A stretch of 64,000 nt of DNA from an uncultured Succinivibrio sp. (lineage in GTDB: Bacteria > Pseudomonadota > Gammaproteobacteria > Enterobacterales > Succinivibrionaceae): contig CAKQDA010000003.1 of NCBI GenBank assembly GCA_934218695.1, positions 1 to 64,000 on the forward strand. The letters run 5' to 3'. Below the pieces are notes generated by a model. The model worked only from the letters and a program-made list of their open reading frames with translations. It searched no databases and had not been told where the DNA came from. Of this stretch, positions 1-10,318 are shown piece after piece. The translations under genes were made by a program, and so were the position numbers. Positions within the stretch are counted from its first letter, which is position 1; every line of letters starts with the position of its first letter.

Positions 1-77
1 TGGCGCACCCGAAGGGATTCGAACCCCTGACCGATCGGTTCGTAGCCGATTACTCTATCCAGCTGAGCTACGGGTGC
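1..77 (-). tRNA. tRNA-Arg (ACG anticodon)
   Basis: A complete 77-nt cloverleaf is read on the minus strand, with the CCA end encoded at the window edge. The anticodon loop is CTACGAA, giving anticodon ACG, and the T loop GGTTCGAATCC is standard. It decodes CGU/CGC/CGA after A34 deamination. It lies downstream of tRNA-Ser(GCU), as in the serV-argV cluster of Enterobacteria. More tRNA genes could follow beyond position 1. Confidence 0.97.
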
Positions 78-174
78 AATCAAATTGATTGACGAAATTT
101 TCGCAGAATTATAACACTCAATATGTGAATTTCAAGATATATATCACAAAAATTCAGCAACACTTTTGAGTGAA

Positions 175-269
175 TGGCGGATAGAGAGGGATTCGAACCC
201 TCGATACAACCCTTAAAGTCGTATGCTCCCTTAGCAGGGGAGTACCTTCAGCCTCTCGGTCATCTATCC
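175..269 (-). tRNA. tRNA-Ser (GCT anticodon)
   Basis: This is a class II tRNA of about 95 nt with a long variable arm and an encoded CCA. The anticodon stem-loop is CTCCC-CTGCTAA-GGGAG, so the anticodon is GCU, reading AGC/AGU. The sequence closely resembles E. coli serV, and csrA and alaS lie upstream as they do there. It is probably co-transcribed with the tRNA-Arg gene from the promoter just upstream. Confidence 0.97.
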
Positions 270-290
270 GCTGAAAATTAAGCGTGACAT

Positions 291-319
291 AGTATCTGCT
301 TTTACAGACTCAATGTCAA
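291..319 (-). promoter_or_regulatory. Sigma-70 promoter for the tRNA-Ser/tRNA-Arg unit
   Basis: On the minus strand a perfect -35 box TTGACA is followed after 17 bp by a -10 box GATACT, about 20 bp upstream of the mature tRNA-Ser 5' end. Strong promoters this close to the gene are usual for stable RNA operons. It lies between csrA and the tRNAs, so the tRNAs do not depend on read-through from alaS-csrA. Confidence 0.8.
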
Positions 320-349
320 GAACTTTTTTACTATCCTTTGGCTCCTTAC

Positions 350-538
350 CTAGGAATCGTCTTTTTTATCTGTTTTAGTGACAGGAGCTTTTTCAGACTG
401 GCCAAGTCGTTTTACAGATACATCTCGAGGTGCATCTATACCTAAACGAACCTTGCCAGCCTTTACTTCTAACACGCTAATGGTAATACCACCGCCAAGC
501 TGTATTTTGTCACCAGTTTTCTGTGATATTACCAGCAT
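350..538 (-). CDS. csrA: Carbon storage regulator CsrA
   Basis: This 62-residue protein is the usual length for CsrA/RsmA, a homodimeric RNA-binding protein that binds GGA motifs in mRNA leaders and represses or stabilises target messages. The hallmark N-terminus MLVISQKTGDKIQLGG is present, and so is the RNA-binding region around RLGIDAPRDVSVKR. Only five bases separate the alaS stop from this ATG, and no good Shine-Dalgarno sequence is visible, so translational coupling to alaS is likely. The alaS-csrA-tRNA order matches E. coli. The last dozen residues are lysine/aspartate-rich and poorly conserved in the family. Confidence 0.98.
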   Translation of the reverse strand: MLVISQKTGDKIQLGGGITISVLEVKAGKVRLGIDAPRDVSVKRLGQSEKAPVTKTDKKDDS

Positions 539-543
539 AGCCG

Positions 544-3177
544 TTAAATACGCTCACTAACTAATGAGTCAACTGCTCCAAGAGCTTTGTTCAAGCCCTC
601 AGGCTGAGTGCCACCTGCCTGTGCCATATCAGGACGGCCACCGCCCTTGCCACCAACATAGGCTGCAACTTCACGGATTAAATCTCCAGCCTTAACCTTT
701 GCAGTTAAATCCTTGGAAACAGCGGCAATCAGGTTGACCTTATTGTCTTCGGTTACTGAACCTAAAACAATAATTGAGCTTGGCAGACGAACCTTCAGAT
801 CATCTACAGCAACACGAAGTTCCTTTGCAGAGTAATTATCAATCTTAGTTGCAATTACCTTTACCCCCTTAACTTCATGAGCGCTTGAGACTAGTGCAGC
901 ACACTCAAGAGCTACAATCTTCTCCTTGAGCTGCTCATTTTCTTTCTCCAGACTCTTAGCATGATCAAGAACCTGCTCAGCCTTGGCTGCAATTGAAGAA
1001 TTTCCGCCAACCTTGAGAAGAGCCTTTGCCTTGGCAAACTCTGCATATAAACCATCAAGATAGTCAACAGCAGCCTGGCCAACCAGAGCCTCTATACGAC
1101 GGATTCCTGATGCAATAGACTCATCAGAAAGAATAACAAAGACACCTAAGTCACCAGTTGCAGTTGTATGAGTACCGCCGCACAGCTCTTTTGAGAAATC
1201 TCCCATTGAAACCACGCGAACCTTGTCTTCATACTTTTCATCAAACAGAGCAATAGCACCTAACTTCTTTGCTTCATCAAGATCCATTACCGCAGTTTCA
1301 ACTTTCAGATTTTCCTGGATCTTGGAGTTTACAAGATCTGCAACCTGCTGTTTTTCAGTTGCTGATAAAGGCTGAGAGTGTGAATAGTCAAAACGTAACT
1401 TGGTGTCGTCCACATAAGATCCCTTCTGGGCTACGCTGTCACCGATTACCTGACGTAAGGCTGCATCCAGAAGATGGGTTGCACTGTGATGTTTAGCAAT
1501 TTCTGCTCTTACACTGGCATCTACTGTTGCCTTCACTTGCGAGTTCTTGTCAAACTCTCCGATATCAACACGTCCGATGTGAATGGTTGCCTTTGCAACA
1601 TGTTTGGTATCTTCAACGATGAAACGGGCATTTTCGCCAATTGTGATAACACCCTTATCACCAACCTGACCGCCCATTTCTCCATAGAATGGAGTCTTAT
1701 CTAAGACTATAACGGCATTCTCATCAGTTGCAATTGAATCAACTTCAGCTCCGTCCTTGAAGATGTGAGTGATCTTGCATTCTGATGAAAGTGAATCATA
1801 ACCTGTAAAGACAGTGTTTTCAGTGATCTTCAATTCTTTGTTGTAGTCAATACCAAAGGTTGATGCTGACTTGGCACGGGCTTTCTGCTCAGCCATGCAC
1901 TTGTCAAAACCATCCATGTCTACAACATAACCGCGATCACGGACTACGTCCTGAGTCAAATCTGCAGGGAAACCGTAAGTATCATATAGCTTGAAGGCAA
2001 TTTCGCCAGGAATGTTCCTGTTCTCACCCAACTTAAGCAGCTCATTTTCAAGAAGTGCCAGACCTCTGTCAAGAGTATTCAGGAACTGTTCCTCTTCTTT
2101 CTTTAAGGTACGCTCAATTAATGCGCGCTGCTCAATTAACTCAGGATAGGCATTGCCCATTAACTCGCAGAGTTTGCCTACAAGCTTGTAGAAGAACACA
2201 TCCTTGGCGCCTAACAGTCTGCCATGACGAACTGCACGGCGGATGATACGGCGTAACACGTAACCACGGCCTTCATTTGAAGGAAGAACACCATCTGCAA
2301 TTAAGAATGAACATGAACGGATATGATCTGCAATAACGCGCAGTGACTTGGAGCTTAAATCAGTTACACCCAGAACAGATGCAGCCTCTTTTTCCAATGA
2401 CACGAACAGATCAATGTCATAGTTTGAGTGAACTCCCTGTAATACAGCAGCGATACGCTCAAGACCCAGACCATTGTCGATCATAGGCCTTGCTAATTTT
2501 TCAAAAGTACCGTCAATCTTGCGGTTGTACTGCATGAACACAATGTTCCAAATTTCAATAAATCTGTCACCGTCTTCATCAGGAGATCCTGGAGGGCCAC
2601 CCTGAACATCTTCACCATGGTCGTAGAAAATTTCTGAGCAAGGACCGCAAGGACCGGTGTCTCCCATCTGCCAGAAATTGTCTGACTCGTACAGGCCGCC
2701 TTTATTGTCTCCAATGCGGACAATCTTCTCTGGAGGAAGACCAATCTGCTTATTCCAGATATCATAAGCTTCATCATCTTTCTCGTATACAGTAACCATT
2801 AAAGACTCTTTTGGTAATTTATATACTTCAGTTAAAAGAGTCCAGGCAAATGTAATAGCCTCTTTCTTAAAGTAGTCACCGAAACTGAAATTACCAAGCA
2901 TCTCAAAGAATGTGTGGTGACGTGCGGTGTAACCTACATTATCTAAATCATTCTGCTTACCGCCGGCGCGTACACATTTCTGGGCGGTAGTTGCGCGTAC
3001 GTAAGAGCGCTTCTCTTTACCTAAATAAATATCTTTAAACTGATTCATACCTGCGTTAGTGAACAGCAAGGTAGGATCATTGTATGGAACGAGTGAGCTT
3101 GAGCGGACGATAGTGTGTCCGTGTTCCTCAAAGAATTTCAAATACGCTGTACGTATCTGATCAGTTGTCATGTACAT
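544..3177 (-). CDS. alaS: Alanine--tRNA ligase
   Basis: This full-length alanyl-tRNA synthetase (877 residues; E. coli has 876) charges tRNA-Ala in the cytoplasm. The class II catalytic core is at the N-terminus (FLxFFxxxGH start, then the [21 protein letters not shown] motif). The editing domain carries the zinc-binding HHSATH near residue 565 and CGGTH near residue 665. A C-terminal oligomerisation domain ends with the glycine-rich [15 protein letters not shown] block. Start choice: an ATG preceded by AGGATCC; a second ATG two codons later (MTTDQIR) matches the family start equally well. A TATAAT element lies about 40 bp upstream (3214-3219), but its -35 box is weak. Confidence 0.98.
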   Translation of the reverse strand: MYMTTDQIRTAYLKFFEEHGHTIVRSSSLVPYNDPTLLFTNAGMNQFKDIYLGKEKRSYVRATTAQKCVRAGGKQNDLDNVGYTARHHTFFEMLGNFSFGDYFKKEAITFAWTLLTEVYKLPKESLMVTVYEKDDEAYDIWNKQIGLPPEKIVRIGDNKGGLYESDNFWQMGDTGPCGPCSEIFYDHGEDVQGGPPGSPDEDGDRFIEIWNIVFMQYNRKIDGTFEKLARPMIDNGLGLERIAAVLQGVHSNYDIDLFVSLEKEAASVLGVTDLSSKSLRVIADHIRSCSFLIADGVLPSNEGRGYVLRRIIRRAVRHGRLLGAKDVFFYKLVGKLCELMGNAYPELIEQRALIERTLKKEEEQFLNTLDRGLALLENELLKLGENRNIPGEIAFKLYDTYGFPADLTQDVVRDRGYVVDMDGFDKCMAEQKARAKSASTFGIDYNKELKITENTVFTGYDSLSSECKITHIFKDGAEVDSIATDENAVIVLDKTPFYGEMGGQVGDKGVITIGENARFIVEDTKHVAKATIHIGRVDIGEFDKNSQVKATVDASVRAEIAKHHSATHLLDAALRQVIGDSVAQKGSYVDDTKLRFDYSHSQPLSATEKQQVADLVNSKIQENLKVETAVMDLDEAKKLGAIALFDEKYEDKVRVVSMGDFSKELCGGTHTTATGDLGVFVILSDESIASGIRRIEALVGQAAVDYLDGLYAEFAKAKALLKVGGNSSIAAKAEQVLDHAKSLEKENEQLKEKIVALECAALVSSAHEVKGVKVIATKIDNYSAKELRVAVDDLKVRLPSSIIVLGSVTEDNKVNLIAAVSKDLTAKVKAGDLIREVAAYVGGKGGGRPDMAQAGGTQPEGLNKALGAVDSLVSERI

Positions 3178-3463
3178 TTATATGGATCCTAAAATGTGAT
3201 TTAAAACACGCAAATTATACATTAGTTTTAGCGTAAAAATTTCATTTGTTTGATAGCTTGAACTAAGTAAATGAGCTTTTTTTATCATTTTAATCTTTTC
3301 TTAATCTGTTTCATATTCTTATGCACTTTTTAATAGCTTTTACCTATATCTGTACATCAGAAAAAAGTATTAGATTATTATCAGGAGTTGTTTCAGAATG
3401 TAAACACTGAATAAGCTTAATTAACTAAACAGAACAATAATCTTTAAGGTAAGGACAAAATTT

Positions 3464-4588
3464 ATGGCACATATTCTTCCTCCATTCAGAGCAGATCATG
3501 TTGGCTCTTTCCTAAGAACAGAAAAAATTGCCAACGCAAGAAATCTGTTTAACAGGAACCTGATTTCAAAAGAAGAACTGACCAAAATTGAAGATGAGGA
3601 AATTGTTCTTCTCGTTGAAGCAGAAAAGAATAACGGACTTAAAGCCGTCACAGATGGTGAATTTAGACGCGCTTTCTGGCACCTAGACTTTTTGGCAGCT
3701 TTAGACGGCATTGAACATATCGGTGCAAAAAACTGGTCTACTCACTTTGAAGGTGTTCAGCCAAAAGCGGAAACTGTTCGCATAGCAGGTAAAGTTGGCT
3801 TTTCTGAATCACATCCTTTTGTTGAGGCTTTTGACAGAATCAAAAAGATCGCAGGCGATGCGCTGGTAAAATTTACCATTCCATCTCCTTCTATGCTGTA
3901 TCAGATCTGCGTTGTAAGAACTAAAGACTATGAACCTGTTGACCTTTACAGGAATAACGATGAGCTGTTATTCAACGATATAGCACAGGCATGGATTGAC
4001 TGTGCCAACATTTTGTATAAGCACGGCTGCAGATACCTGCAGATTGATGACACTTCATGGGGTGAGTTCTGCTCAACAGAAAAGACAGAGTTATATTCAG
4101 GTTACGGTAGAGATCTTAAAAAGATCCAAAAAGAATACGTTAAGGTAATCAATAAAATTGTAGCAGCAAAACCTGATGATCTGACCTTAACTATGCACAT
4201 CTGTCGCGGTAACTTCCGTTCAACCTGGTTCAGCTCAGGCGGTTATGAGCCTGTTGCAGAATTACTCTTCGGTCAGTGCAATGTTGACGGTTTCTTCTTA
4301 GAGTATGATTCTGACAGATCTGGAGATTTCAAACCTTTAAGATTTATCAAGGATCAGACTGTGGTTTTAGGTTTAATCACTTCCAAATTCCCTGAATTAG
4401 AAGATAAGGAATCGGTAAAGGCAAGAATTAAGGAAGCATCTGAATATGTGCCTTTAGAGCACCTGTGCCTGTCAACACAGTGTGGATTCTCTTCAACTGA
4501 AGAAGGAAATGTTTTATCACATGAACAGCAGTGGGCAAAGATTAGACTTGTTGTTGAGATCGCAAAAGAAGTCTGGACTGATGCCTAA
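3464..4588 (+). CDS. MetE C-terminal-domain-like methyltransferase (YxjG/YxjH type)
   Basis: This 374-residue protein corresponds to the catalytic half of cobalamin-independent methionine synthase and lacks the N-terminal MetE domain. The expected zinc ligands are visible: His and Cys in LTMHICRGN, Glu in FFLEYDSD and Cys in LSTQCGFSS. The N-terminus PPFRADHVGSFLR is typical of the stand-alone family, whose members are thought to move methyl groups to homocysteine or a related thiol from donors other than folate; the donor cannot be read here. The gene stands alone between alaS and recX with its own terminator. AAGGA precedes the ATG. I see no SAM or B12 riboswitch upstream. Confidence 0.88.
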   Translation: MAHILPPFRADHVGSFLRTEKIANARNLFNRNLISKEELTKIEDEEIVLLVEAEKNNGLKAVTDGEFRRAFWHLDFLAALDGIEHIGAKNWSTHFEGVQPKAETVRIAGKVGFSESHPFVEAFDRIKKIAGDALVKFTIPSPSMLYQICVVRTKDYEPVDLYRNNDELLFNDIAQAWIDCANILYKHGCRYLQIDDTSWGEFCSTEKTELYSGYGRDLKKIQKEYVKVINKIVAAKPDDLTLTMHICRGNFRSTWFSSGGYEPVAELLFGQCNVDGFFLEYDSDRSGDFKPLRFIKDQTVVLGLITSKFPELEDKESVKARIKEASEYVPLEHLCLSTQCGFSSTEEGNVLSHEQQWAKIRLVVEIAKEVWTDA

Positions 4589-4613
4589 CAGCCACAGCTT
4601 TTAATAACTTGAT

Positions 4614-4650
4614 AAAATCCTCTTTGTTCCTTGGACATTGAGGATTTTTT
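4614..4650 (+). terminator. Rho-independent terminator of the MetE-like gene
   Basis: Arms AAAATCCTC and GAGGATTTT enclose a 17-nt loop, and the run of T continues after the stem. It lies 25 bases after the stop codon and closes a one-gene transcript. Confidence 0.75.
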
Positions 4651-4716
4651 ATCTGATGATAAAAAGTTGATATTTGAGAATAATGGTGTTGTTACACTAA
4701 TGTTAAAAAGCTCTGA

Positions 4717-5205
4717 TTACTCTCTATAGAGATTATCACTCTCATATTTTTCCATTGCTTCAAGACAGTCAGAAGTTGAAAATCCCCTTCTTGCAAGAGA
4801 TGCTAGGTATTTCTGTTTGTTCTCAAACGTAAGTTTCAAATCTGAAGGTATCTTTTTGTTAAGAAAAGTCAGAGCAACTTCTGTCCAGTCAGTTTCATCC
4901 AGATACGCCTGATAATATTCTGATTTAACTCCCTTCTTAGAAGCTTCCATCACAACTTTTTTAGGTCCGTAACACTGGTTTTTCAAATGATTGAAGAGCA
5001 TTTCCATATAGCGCTCTTCTGACTGCCAGTTGTTATCTATACACTTTCTGACAGCATCTTTTACAGCCTCTTTTGTATACCTCTGACAGAGCTTTGTATA
5101 AAGTTCAAGCACAGAGTATTCTCGACGTGTAAGAAGACGCAACGCTGCATTCAAAGCATGCGCCGGATCTTCATCTTTTTTCTTTACAGCAGAATTTCTA
5201 AACAT
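4717..5205 (-). CDS. recX: Regulatory protein RecX
   Basis: This 162-residue helical protein lies directly downstream of recA, its usual partner. RecX proteins cap RecA filaments and inhibit recombinase activity. The tandem three-helix repeats of the family can be followed through AALRLLTRREYSVLELYTKL, the Asn-Trp-Gln-Ser-Glu-Glu-Arg segment and LASLARRGFSTSDCLEAM. A strong hairpin separates it from recA, so its expression probably depends on partial read-through. The Shine-Dalgarno sequence is weak. Confidence 0.93.
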   Translation of the reverse strand: MFRNSAVKKKDEDPAHALNAALRLLTRREYSVLELYTKLCQRYTKEAVKDAVRKCIDNNWQSEERYMEMLFNHLKNQCYGPKKVVMEASKKGVKSEYYQAYLDETDWTEVALTFLNKKIPSDLKLTFENKQKYLASLARRGFSTSDCLEAMEKYESDNLYRE

Positions 5206-5230
5206 TCAAAAGAACTGTTTTTATTGTGGG

Positions 5231-5264
5231 AACTCTGGTGACAGCCCTTTCTGTCACCAGAGTT
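5231..5264 (-). terminator. Hairpin between recA and recX
   Basis: A perfect 14-bp stem (AACTCTGGTGACAG and its complement) encloses a 6-nt loop, beginning 9 bases after the recA stop. On the minus strand no proper T run follows, so it may act as a leaky terminator or a 3'-end stabiliser that makes recX a minor product. A recA-recX terminator with read-through is known from E. coli. Confidence 0.7.
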
Positions 5265-5272
5265 ATTGTACT

Positions 5273-6445
5273 TTACAGATCATCTGGAATTGGAGTGATG
5301 AGATCTTCTGGATCTACATCAGGTCCCAACCCATCAAGATCGGCACTGGATGAACTTTCTGACTCTGTTGAACCGATTGATGCAGTATCATCATAGTCAT
5401 TGTTATTCTTATAATACTCTCTTATCTTCTGTTCAATTTCATCTGCTACAGAAGGATTGTCATCCAGGAATTTCATGGCATTTACCTTACCCTGACCAAT
5501 CTTTTGTCCGTTGTAGGCAAACCATGCTCCCGTTTTCTGAACAATCTTTGCATTTACTCCCAAATCAATTAACTCTCCGTTTTTGGCTATACCATAGTTA
5601 AACAGGATCTGGAAATTAGCTGTCTTAAATGGAGGAGCTACCTTATTTTTTACAACCTTAACCTTTGTTTCGTTACCGATAACCTCTTCCTTATTCTTTA
5701 AAGCTGTACTCTTTCTGATGTCCAAACGAACTGAAGCATAGTATTTTAAGGCGTTACCACCTGTAGTGGTCTCTGGGTTACCAAACATTACACCAATCTT
5801 CATACGCAGCTGGTTGATGAAAACAACCATGCAGTTAGCCTGCTTGACGATACCTGTGAGTTTACGTAAAGCCTGTGACATCAGTCTTGCCTGCAGACCT
5901 ACGTGGTTATCGCCCATCTCACCTTCAATTTCAGCCTTTGGCACCAGAGCTGCCACAGAGTCAATTACGACGACATCAATACCGCCAGAACGAACCAGGG
6001 TTTCGCAAATTTCTAAAGCCTGCTCACCGGTATCTGGCTGAGAAATAAATACGTCCTCAACATTTACACCAAGCTTTTTGGCATATACTGGATCTAATGC
6101 ATGTTCAGCATCAATGAAGGCACAAATCTTACCTTTTTTCTGAGCCTGAGCAATTAGCTCTAATGTTAAAGTGGTTTTACCTGAAGATTCAGGACCATAA
6201 ATCTCAATGATTCGTCCCATTGGCAAACCGCCGATGCCAAGAGCGATATCCAAAGAAAGAGATCCTGTAGGAATTGCTTCAATATCCATCAGCTCATTTT
6301 GGCCTAAGCGCATAATTGCACCTTTACCAAACTGGCGCTCAATCTGATCCATTGCTGCTTCAAGAGCCTTCTGTTTTTTTGGATCCTTAGTGATATTAGC
6401 AACTAACTTTGAAGATGCAGTATCTGAAGACTTAGAGCTTGCCAT
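5273..6445 (-). CDS. recA: Recombinase RecA
   Basis: RecA forms ATP-dependent filaments on single-stranded DNA, drives strand exchange and stimulates LexA self-cleavage. Walker [10 protein letters not shown] is at residues 84-92, followed by the Glu/Asp-containing Walker B ([12 protein letters not shown]), the [14 protein letters not shown] loop and a very acidic C-terminal tail. I start at the ATG five codons inside the longest frame, because GGAG lies 9 bases upstream of it while the upstream GTG overlaps that ribosome-binding site. The result is 390 residues, longer than E. coli RecA (353) because of about 18 extra N-terminal residues and a longer acidic tail. Confidence 0.98.
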   Translation of the reverse strand: MASSKSSDTASSKLVANITKDPKKQKALEAAMDQIERQFGKGAIMRLGQNELMDIEAIPTGSLSLDIALGIGGLPMGRIIEIYGPESSGKTTLTLELIAQAQKKGKICAFIDAEHALDPVYAKKLGVNVEDVFISQPDTGEQALEICETLVRSGGIDVVVIDSVAALVPKAEIEGEMGDNHVGLQARLMSQALRKLTGIVKQANCMVVFINQLRMKIGVMFGNPETTTGGNALKYYASVRLDIRKSTALKNKEEVIGNETKVKVVKNKVAPPFKTANFQILFNYGIAKNGELIDLGVNAKIVQKTGAWFAYNGQKIGQGKVNAMKFLDDNPSVADEIEQKIREYYKNNNDYDDTASIGSTESESSSSADLDGLGPDVDPEDLITPIPDDL

Positions 6446-6472
6446 GTAAATTTTCTCCACAAACTAAATTTA

Positions 6473-6497
6473 TAGATATACTATTTAATTATATCTA
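6473..6497. promoter_or_regulatory. Inverted repeat over the recA promoter (possible operator)
   Basis: TAGATATA and TATATCTA form perfect 8-bp arms around a 9-bp spacer. The repeat covers part of the -10 box and the promoter spacer, where a repressor would block polymerase. It does not match the usual gammaproteobacterial LexA box CTG-N10-CAG, and I found none of those in the recA-mutS interval. The local AT richness makes chance occurrence possible. Confidence 0.4.
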
Positions 6498-6506
6498 ATT
6501 TGTCAA
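6478..6506 (-). promoter_or_regulatory. recA promoter
   Basis: On the minus strand TTGACA and TAGTAT are spaced by 17 bp, about 35 bp upstream of the recA ATG. The -35 box is perfect and the -10 box matches 4 of 6 consensus bases. Confidence 0.7.
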
Positions 6507-6662
6507 TCTATTTTTTATATTTATACAAAATTCACATTTAATAGATAACAATTTTACTGTTTATCAAGTAACCTAAGATTAGATTATAATACAGTTTGAT
6601 TTTTTTATACTTTGACTTTTACTGTCATTTTCTGCAATTTTTTAACAAGTGAAATCATAATT

Positions 6663-9248
6663 ATGGAAGAACTAATGCAAAGCGCTACACCAATGATGCG
6701 TCAGTACTTGGAAATCAAATCCCAATATCCAAATACATTAGTTCTCTACAGACTAGGCGACTTTTACGAACTTTTCTATGATGATGCAAAAAAGGTTGCA
6801 AAACTCTTAGATCTGACTTTAACCAGAAGAGGAAATAACAATGGAACTCCGATTCCTATGGCGGGAGTTCCCTTCCATGCAGTAGACAACTATATTGCCA
6901 GACTCATCAAGATGGGTGAGTCCTGCGTCATCTGTGAACAGCAAGGAACCCCTGGTGCACAGAAAACCATGGTAAGAAAAGTATCAAAAATAATCACTCC
7001 TGGTACTGTGACAGAAGAAGGCATCGCTCCTGACAGACAGGATGTGTTTACAGCCTGTATTTATAAAGGCAAACATTACTACGGACTTGCTTATATCTCT
7101 TTAGGTTCAGGTCTGTTTAAAACCACCATTTGCAGTACAAAAGCTGAATTAAAACTGTACATTGAAAAGATTTCTCCTATTGAAATAGTCTATGAGGAGA
7201 ATTTTAAGGAAATTGATTTATTCCAGGATATTCATTCAAGAAAAGAAATGGCTCCATGGAATTTTAAACTAGAAAGCTGTTATAAGCTTTTATGTTCTCA
7301 GTTTGGAACCAACAGCCTGTTTGGCTTTGATATTGAAAATCTTGAAGACGGAATATGTGCCGCAGGAGCTCTTTTAGCCTATGTAAAGAATACACAGAAT
7401 GTTCCGTTAGAGCATATTAAATCCATCTCAAGAGATGACAATTCAGAGTTCGTACTCTTAGACCACTGCGCACAAAGAAATCTTGAAATACTGTCGAACT
7501 TGAAAGGAGAAAAACAGGGATCATTACTGTCTGTTTTAGACAATGCACTGACGCCTATGGGTCAGAGACTTACAAGACGTATGCTTGTAGAACCATTGCG
7601 CAGCAACGATACGGTAAACAGAAGATTAGATATCGTGGAAGCTTTATGCAACTCTGATAATGAAATCCTGTCTCAGTCTTTAGAAAGAATTGGTGACATT
7701 GAAAGAATCGCTGCAAGAATAGGGCTGTCATCAAGTAAACCAAAAGATCTTGCTGTTTTACGTGATTCTTTAAAATTAGTCCCAGATTTAAAGAATTTCC
7801 TGTTAAAGTCAGGACAGCAGGCTCTTATTTCTCTAAATGAAAACGTAGATCCCCTTTTTGATTTAGTGGCACTGTTAACCAGCGCAATTAAAGATTTTCC
7901 TTCAACATTCCTGCGCGATGGAGATGTTATTGCTTCAGGCTACAATGAAGAGCTGGATTCTTTGAGGGAGTTAATGAGTGGTTCACAGGAACTTCTGTTA
8001 AAGATCGAACAGGAAGAAAGAGAAAAAACAGGTATATCCACTCTAAAAGTAAACTACAACTCTGTTCACGGATTCTACATTGAAGTCTCAAAAGGTCAGT
8101 CGGATAAGGTTCCTGAGTATTATATAAGACGTCAGACCTTAAAGAACAACGAACGCTATATTACTCCTGAGCTGAAGGAATTAGAGCAAAAGGCTGTCTC
8201 TGCAAAAGAAAGATCATTAGAACTTGAAGATGAACTTTTTCATTCTGTAGAAAGAGAATTGCAGCAGAAACTTTCTGAACTTACAAAACTCTCTCAGGTG
8301 TTGTCTCTAATAGATGTTTTAAATGGATTTGCTCAGGTGTCAAAATCAGGTGGCTACGTCAGACCGCAACTGTCTGATGAACACATCATCAGGATTGTTG
8401 ACGGCAGACACCCTGTCATTGAAAAAATTACTGATAAGCCATTCGTAAGTAATTCTATCGAACTAAAAGATAAGCATATGCTGGTAATCACTGGACCTAA
8501 TATGGGAGGTAAATCCACCTATATGAGACAGGCTGCGCTCATTACCATCATGGCCAGAATTGGCTGCTTTGTCCCGGCAAAGGAAGCTCACATAGGCAAC
8601 ATAGACAGAATTTTTACAAGAATTGGAGCTTCTGACGATCTGTCATCTGGAAGATCCACCTTCATGGTGGAAATGGAAGAAGCATCATCCATCATAAATA
8701 ATGCAACAGTAAACAGTTTAGTTTTAATGGATGAAATCGGAAGAGGTACAAGCACTTATGAAGGAAGTGCCCTTGCCTTGTCAATTGCTCAGTACTTATG
8801 TTCTAAAGTTAACTGTTTTACCCTGTTCTCAACCCATTACCCAGAGATTGCATCGCTTGCAGATTCCTATCCGAATGTAAAGAACATCTGCTTTAAGGCA
8901 ACGGAATTTGATGGTTCTATCGTCTTCCTGTACAAAGCAAATGAAGGATCACAAAACTACTCTTACGCAATTGAAGTAGGTAAACTGGCAGGTCTTCCTA
9001 GTGAAATTATTGCTTATGCAAAACAGATCATAGAAAACAAACAGCAGAGAAAGACACGGGATAATCAGAGTCTAGATACTTATGAAAAAACTTCAGGCAG
9101 TGTTTCTCAGGGAAATGTAACTGTAAAAGAGAAGATTATATATAAAGATCCTGAAGTCCTAGAAGACTTAAGAAAAGCGGATCTTAATTCACTGTCCCCT
9201 ATTGCAGCCTTAAACCTGCTCTTTGAGCTAAAGTCGAAACTGAGTTAG
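6663..9248 (+). CDS. mutS: DNA mismatch repair protein MutS
   Basis: MutS recognises mismatches and small loops and recruits MutL. The mismatch-probing Phe-x-Glu motif is in GDFYELF near the N-terminus. The ATPase domain carries GPNMGGKST, the ABC-like signature region STFMVEMEE, Walker [14 protein letters not shown] and the FSTHY switch His. I start at [12 protein letters not shown], 17 codons inside the longest frame, because the upstream residues are hydrophobic and unlike the family. The protein is 861 residues (E. coli 853). It diverges from recA and converges with rpoS, recalling the mutS/rpoS linkage of E. coli. Confidence 0.97.
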   Translation: MEELMQSATPMMRQYLEIKSQYPNTLVLYRLGDFYELFYDDAKKVAKLLDLTLTRRGNNNGTPIPMAGVPFHAVDNYIARLIKMGESCVICEQQGTPGAQKTMVRKVSKIITPGTVTEEGIAPDRQDVFTACIYKGKHYYGLAYISLGSGLFKTTICSTKAELKLYIEKISPIEIVYEENFKEIDLFQDIHSRKEMAPWNFKLESCYKLLCSQFGTNSLFGFDIENLEDGICAAGALLAYVKNTQNVPLEHIKSISRDDNSEFVLLDHCAQRNLEILSNLKGEKQGSLLSVLDNALTPMGQRLTRRMLVEPLRSNDTVNRRLDIVEALCNSDNEILSQSLERIGDIERIAARIGLSSSKPKDLAVLRDSLKLVPDLKNFLLKSGQQALISLNENVDPLFDLVALLTSAIKDFPSTFLRDGDVIASGYNEELDSLRELMSGSQELLLKIEQEEREKTGISTLKVNYNSVHGFYIEVSKGQSDKVPEYYIRRQTLKNNERYITPELKELEQKAVSAKERSLELEDELFHSVERELQQKLSELTKLSQVLSLIDVLNGFAQVSKSGGYVRPQLSDEHIIRIVDGRHPVIEKITDKPFVSNSIELKDKHMLVITGPNMGGKSTYMRQAALITIMARIGCFVPAKEAHIGNIDRIFTRIGASDDLSSGRSTFMVEMEEASSIINNATVNSLVLMDEIGRGTSTYEGSALALSIAQYLCSKVNCFTLFSTHYPEIASLADSYPNVKNICFKATEFDGSIVFLYKANEGSQNYSYAIEVGKLAGLPSEIIAYAKQIIENKQQRKTRDNQSLDTYEKTSGSVSQGNVTVKEKIIYKDPEVLEDLRKADLNSLSPIAALNLLFELKSKLS

Positions 9249-9266
9249 GAATACTTGAAAATAAGG

Positions 9267-9290
9267 GAAGCAGGCTAACGCCTGCTTTCT
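9267..9290. terminator. Shared terminator between mutS and rpoS
   Basis: An 8-bp stem AAGCAGGC/GCCTGCTT with a TAAC loop sits in the 50-base gap between two converging genes. A T-rich stretch follows on the plus strand and a shorter one on the minus strand, so it can serve both genes. Confidence 0.7.
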
Positions 9291-9298
9291 TTGTTGAA

Positions 9299-10279
9299 CT
9301 AGTGGTTATCGCCTGAAGGAATGTTTATGCAATTTTTATCAATTCCATAAGCTTCAAAAGTCTTTCTTAAACTCTTTAACACTTCGCTCTGAATCTGACG
9401 TACTCGCTCACGGGTAAGACCTATCTTGGCACCAACCTCTTCTAAGGTAAGCACATCTTCATCATTTAAACCAAATCGGTATAAAACCACCATCTGCTGT
9501 TTTTCAGGCAAACCGTTAAACCAGTTTCTTACAATTTCTACAATTTCACGCTTGTCTACATGATCAAAAGGAGATTCTGCTTTGGTATCAGGCACAATAT
9601 CAAGTAATGAGACTTCCTTGTCATCAGAACCTTTTACGCTCATATCTAGAGGAGTAGTACCCTCAAGCATTGCAAGCAGTGAACTTACCTCATCAATATC
9701 TTTGCCGGTCTTCTGAGCAATCTCCTGAATTGACACAGTTTTTGAGATATCTGCCTCCTGCAGGGTTCTCTTGGCTTTCAGGACGATATTGATATCCTTA
9801 ATTACGTGTACAGGAAGTCTAACCATTCTTGACTGACACATGATTGCCTGTTCTATACTCTGTCTAATCCACCAGGTTGCATATGTCGAAAAACGGAAAC
9901 CTCTATCTGGTTCATATTTCTGCACTGCATGAATAAGACCTAAATTTCCCTCCTCAATTAAATCAAGTAAGGGAATTCCTCTTGCTCTGTAGTTTTTAGC
10001 AATTTTTACAACCAAACGCAGATTAGACGTAATCATCATATCAATAGAGCGCTTGTCACCCTCCTTTGCTTTTCTGCCAATAGAGTTCTCCTGCTCTGAT
10101 GACAGCAAAGGGTAGCGCCTTATTGATGAGAAATAGTTAGATAAAAGATCTGTGGAGTCAGATTTTGAGACCTTATCTGAGCCTGATTTATTATCGCTGA
10201 TCCTTTCAGATTCGCTTTCAGCGATATTGTGCAGAACCTTTTCTGCAAAAATATCAGCATCTTCTTTTAACTTATTCAT
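9299..10279 (-). CDS. rpoS: RNA polymerase sigma factor RpoS
   Basis: This is a 326-residue sigma-70-family factor of the stationary-phase/general-stress type. Region 1.2 precedes a conserved region 2 ([51 protein letters not shown]), then region 3 and a region 4 helix-turn-helix ([17 protein letters not shown]). RpoS rather than RpoD or RpoH is supported by its length, by the sequence of region 2.4-3.0 and above all by its place downstream of nlpD. In E. coli the main rpoS promoter lies inside nlpD, and the same may hold here. Confidence 0.95.
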   Translation of the reverse strand: MNKLKEDADIFAEKVLHNIAESESERISDNKSGSDKVSKSDSTDLLSNYFSSIRRYPLLSSEQENSIGRKAKEGDKRSIDMMITSNLRLVVKIAKNYRARGIPLLDLIEEGNLGLIHAVQKYEPDRGFRFSTYATWWIRQSIEQAIMCQSRMVRLPVHVIKDINIVLKAKRTLQEADISKTVSIQEIAQKTGKDIDEVSSLLAMLEGTTPLDMSVKGSDDKEVSLLDIVPDTKAESPFDHVDKREIVEIVRNWFNGLPEKQQMVVLYRFGLNDEDVLTLEEVGAKIGLTRERVRQIQSEVLKSLRKTFEAYGIDKNCINIPSGDNH

Positions 10280-10318
10280 GGAGATCCTTATTTATTGTCT
10301 GTTTGTTGTTATATTTTA

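Noticed and set aside
2493-2777. A 94-residue open frame on the minus strand inside alaS.
   Set aside because: It is an alternative frame of alaS on the same strand with no recognisable features; alaS itself is intact.
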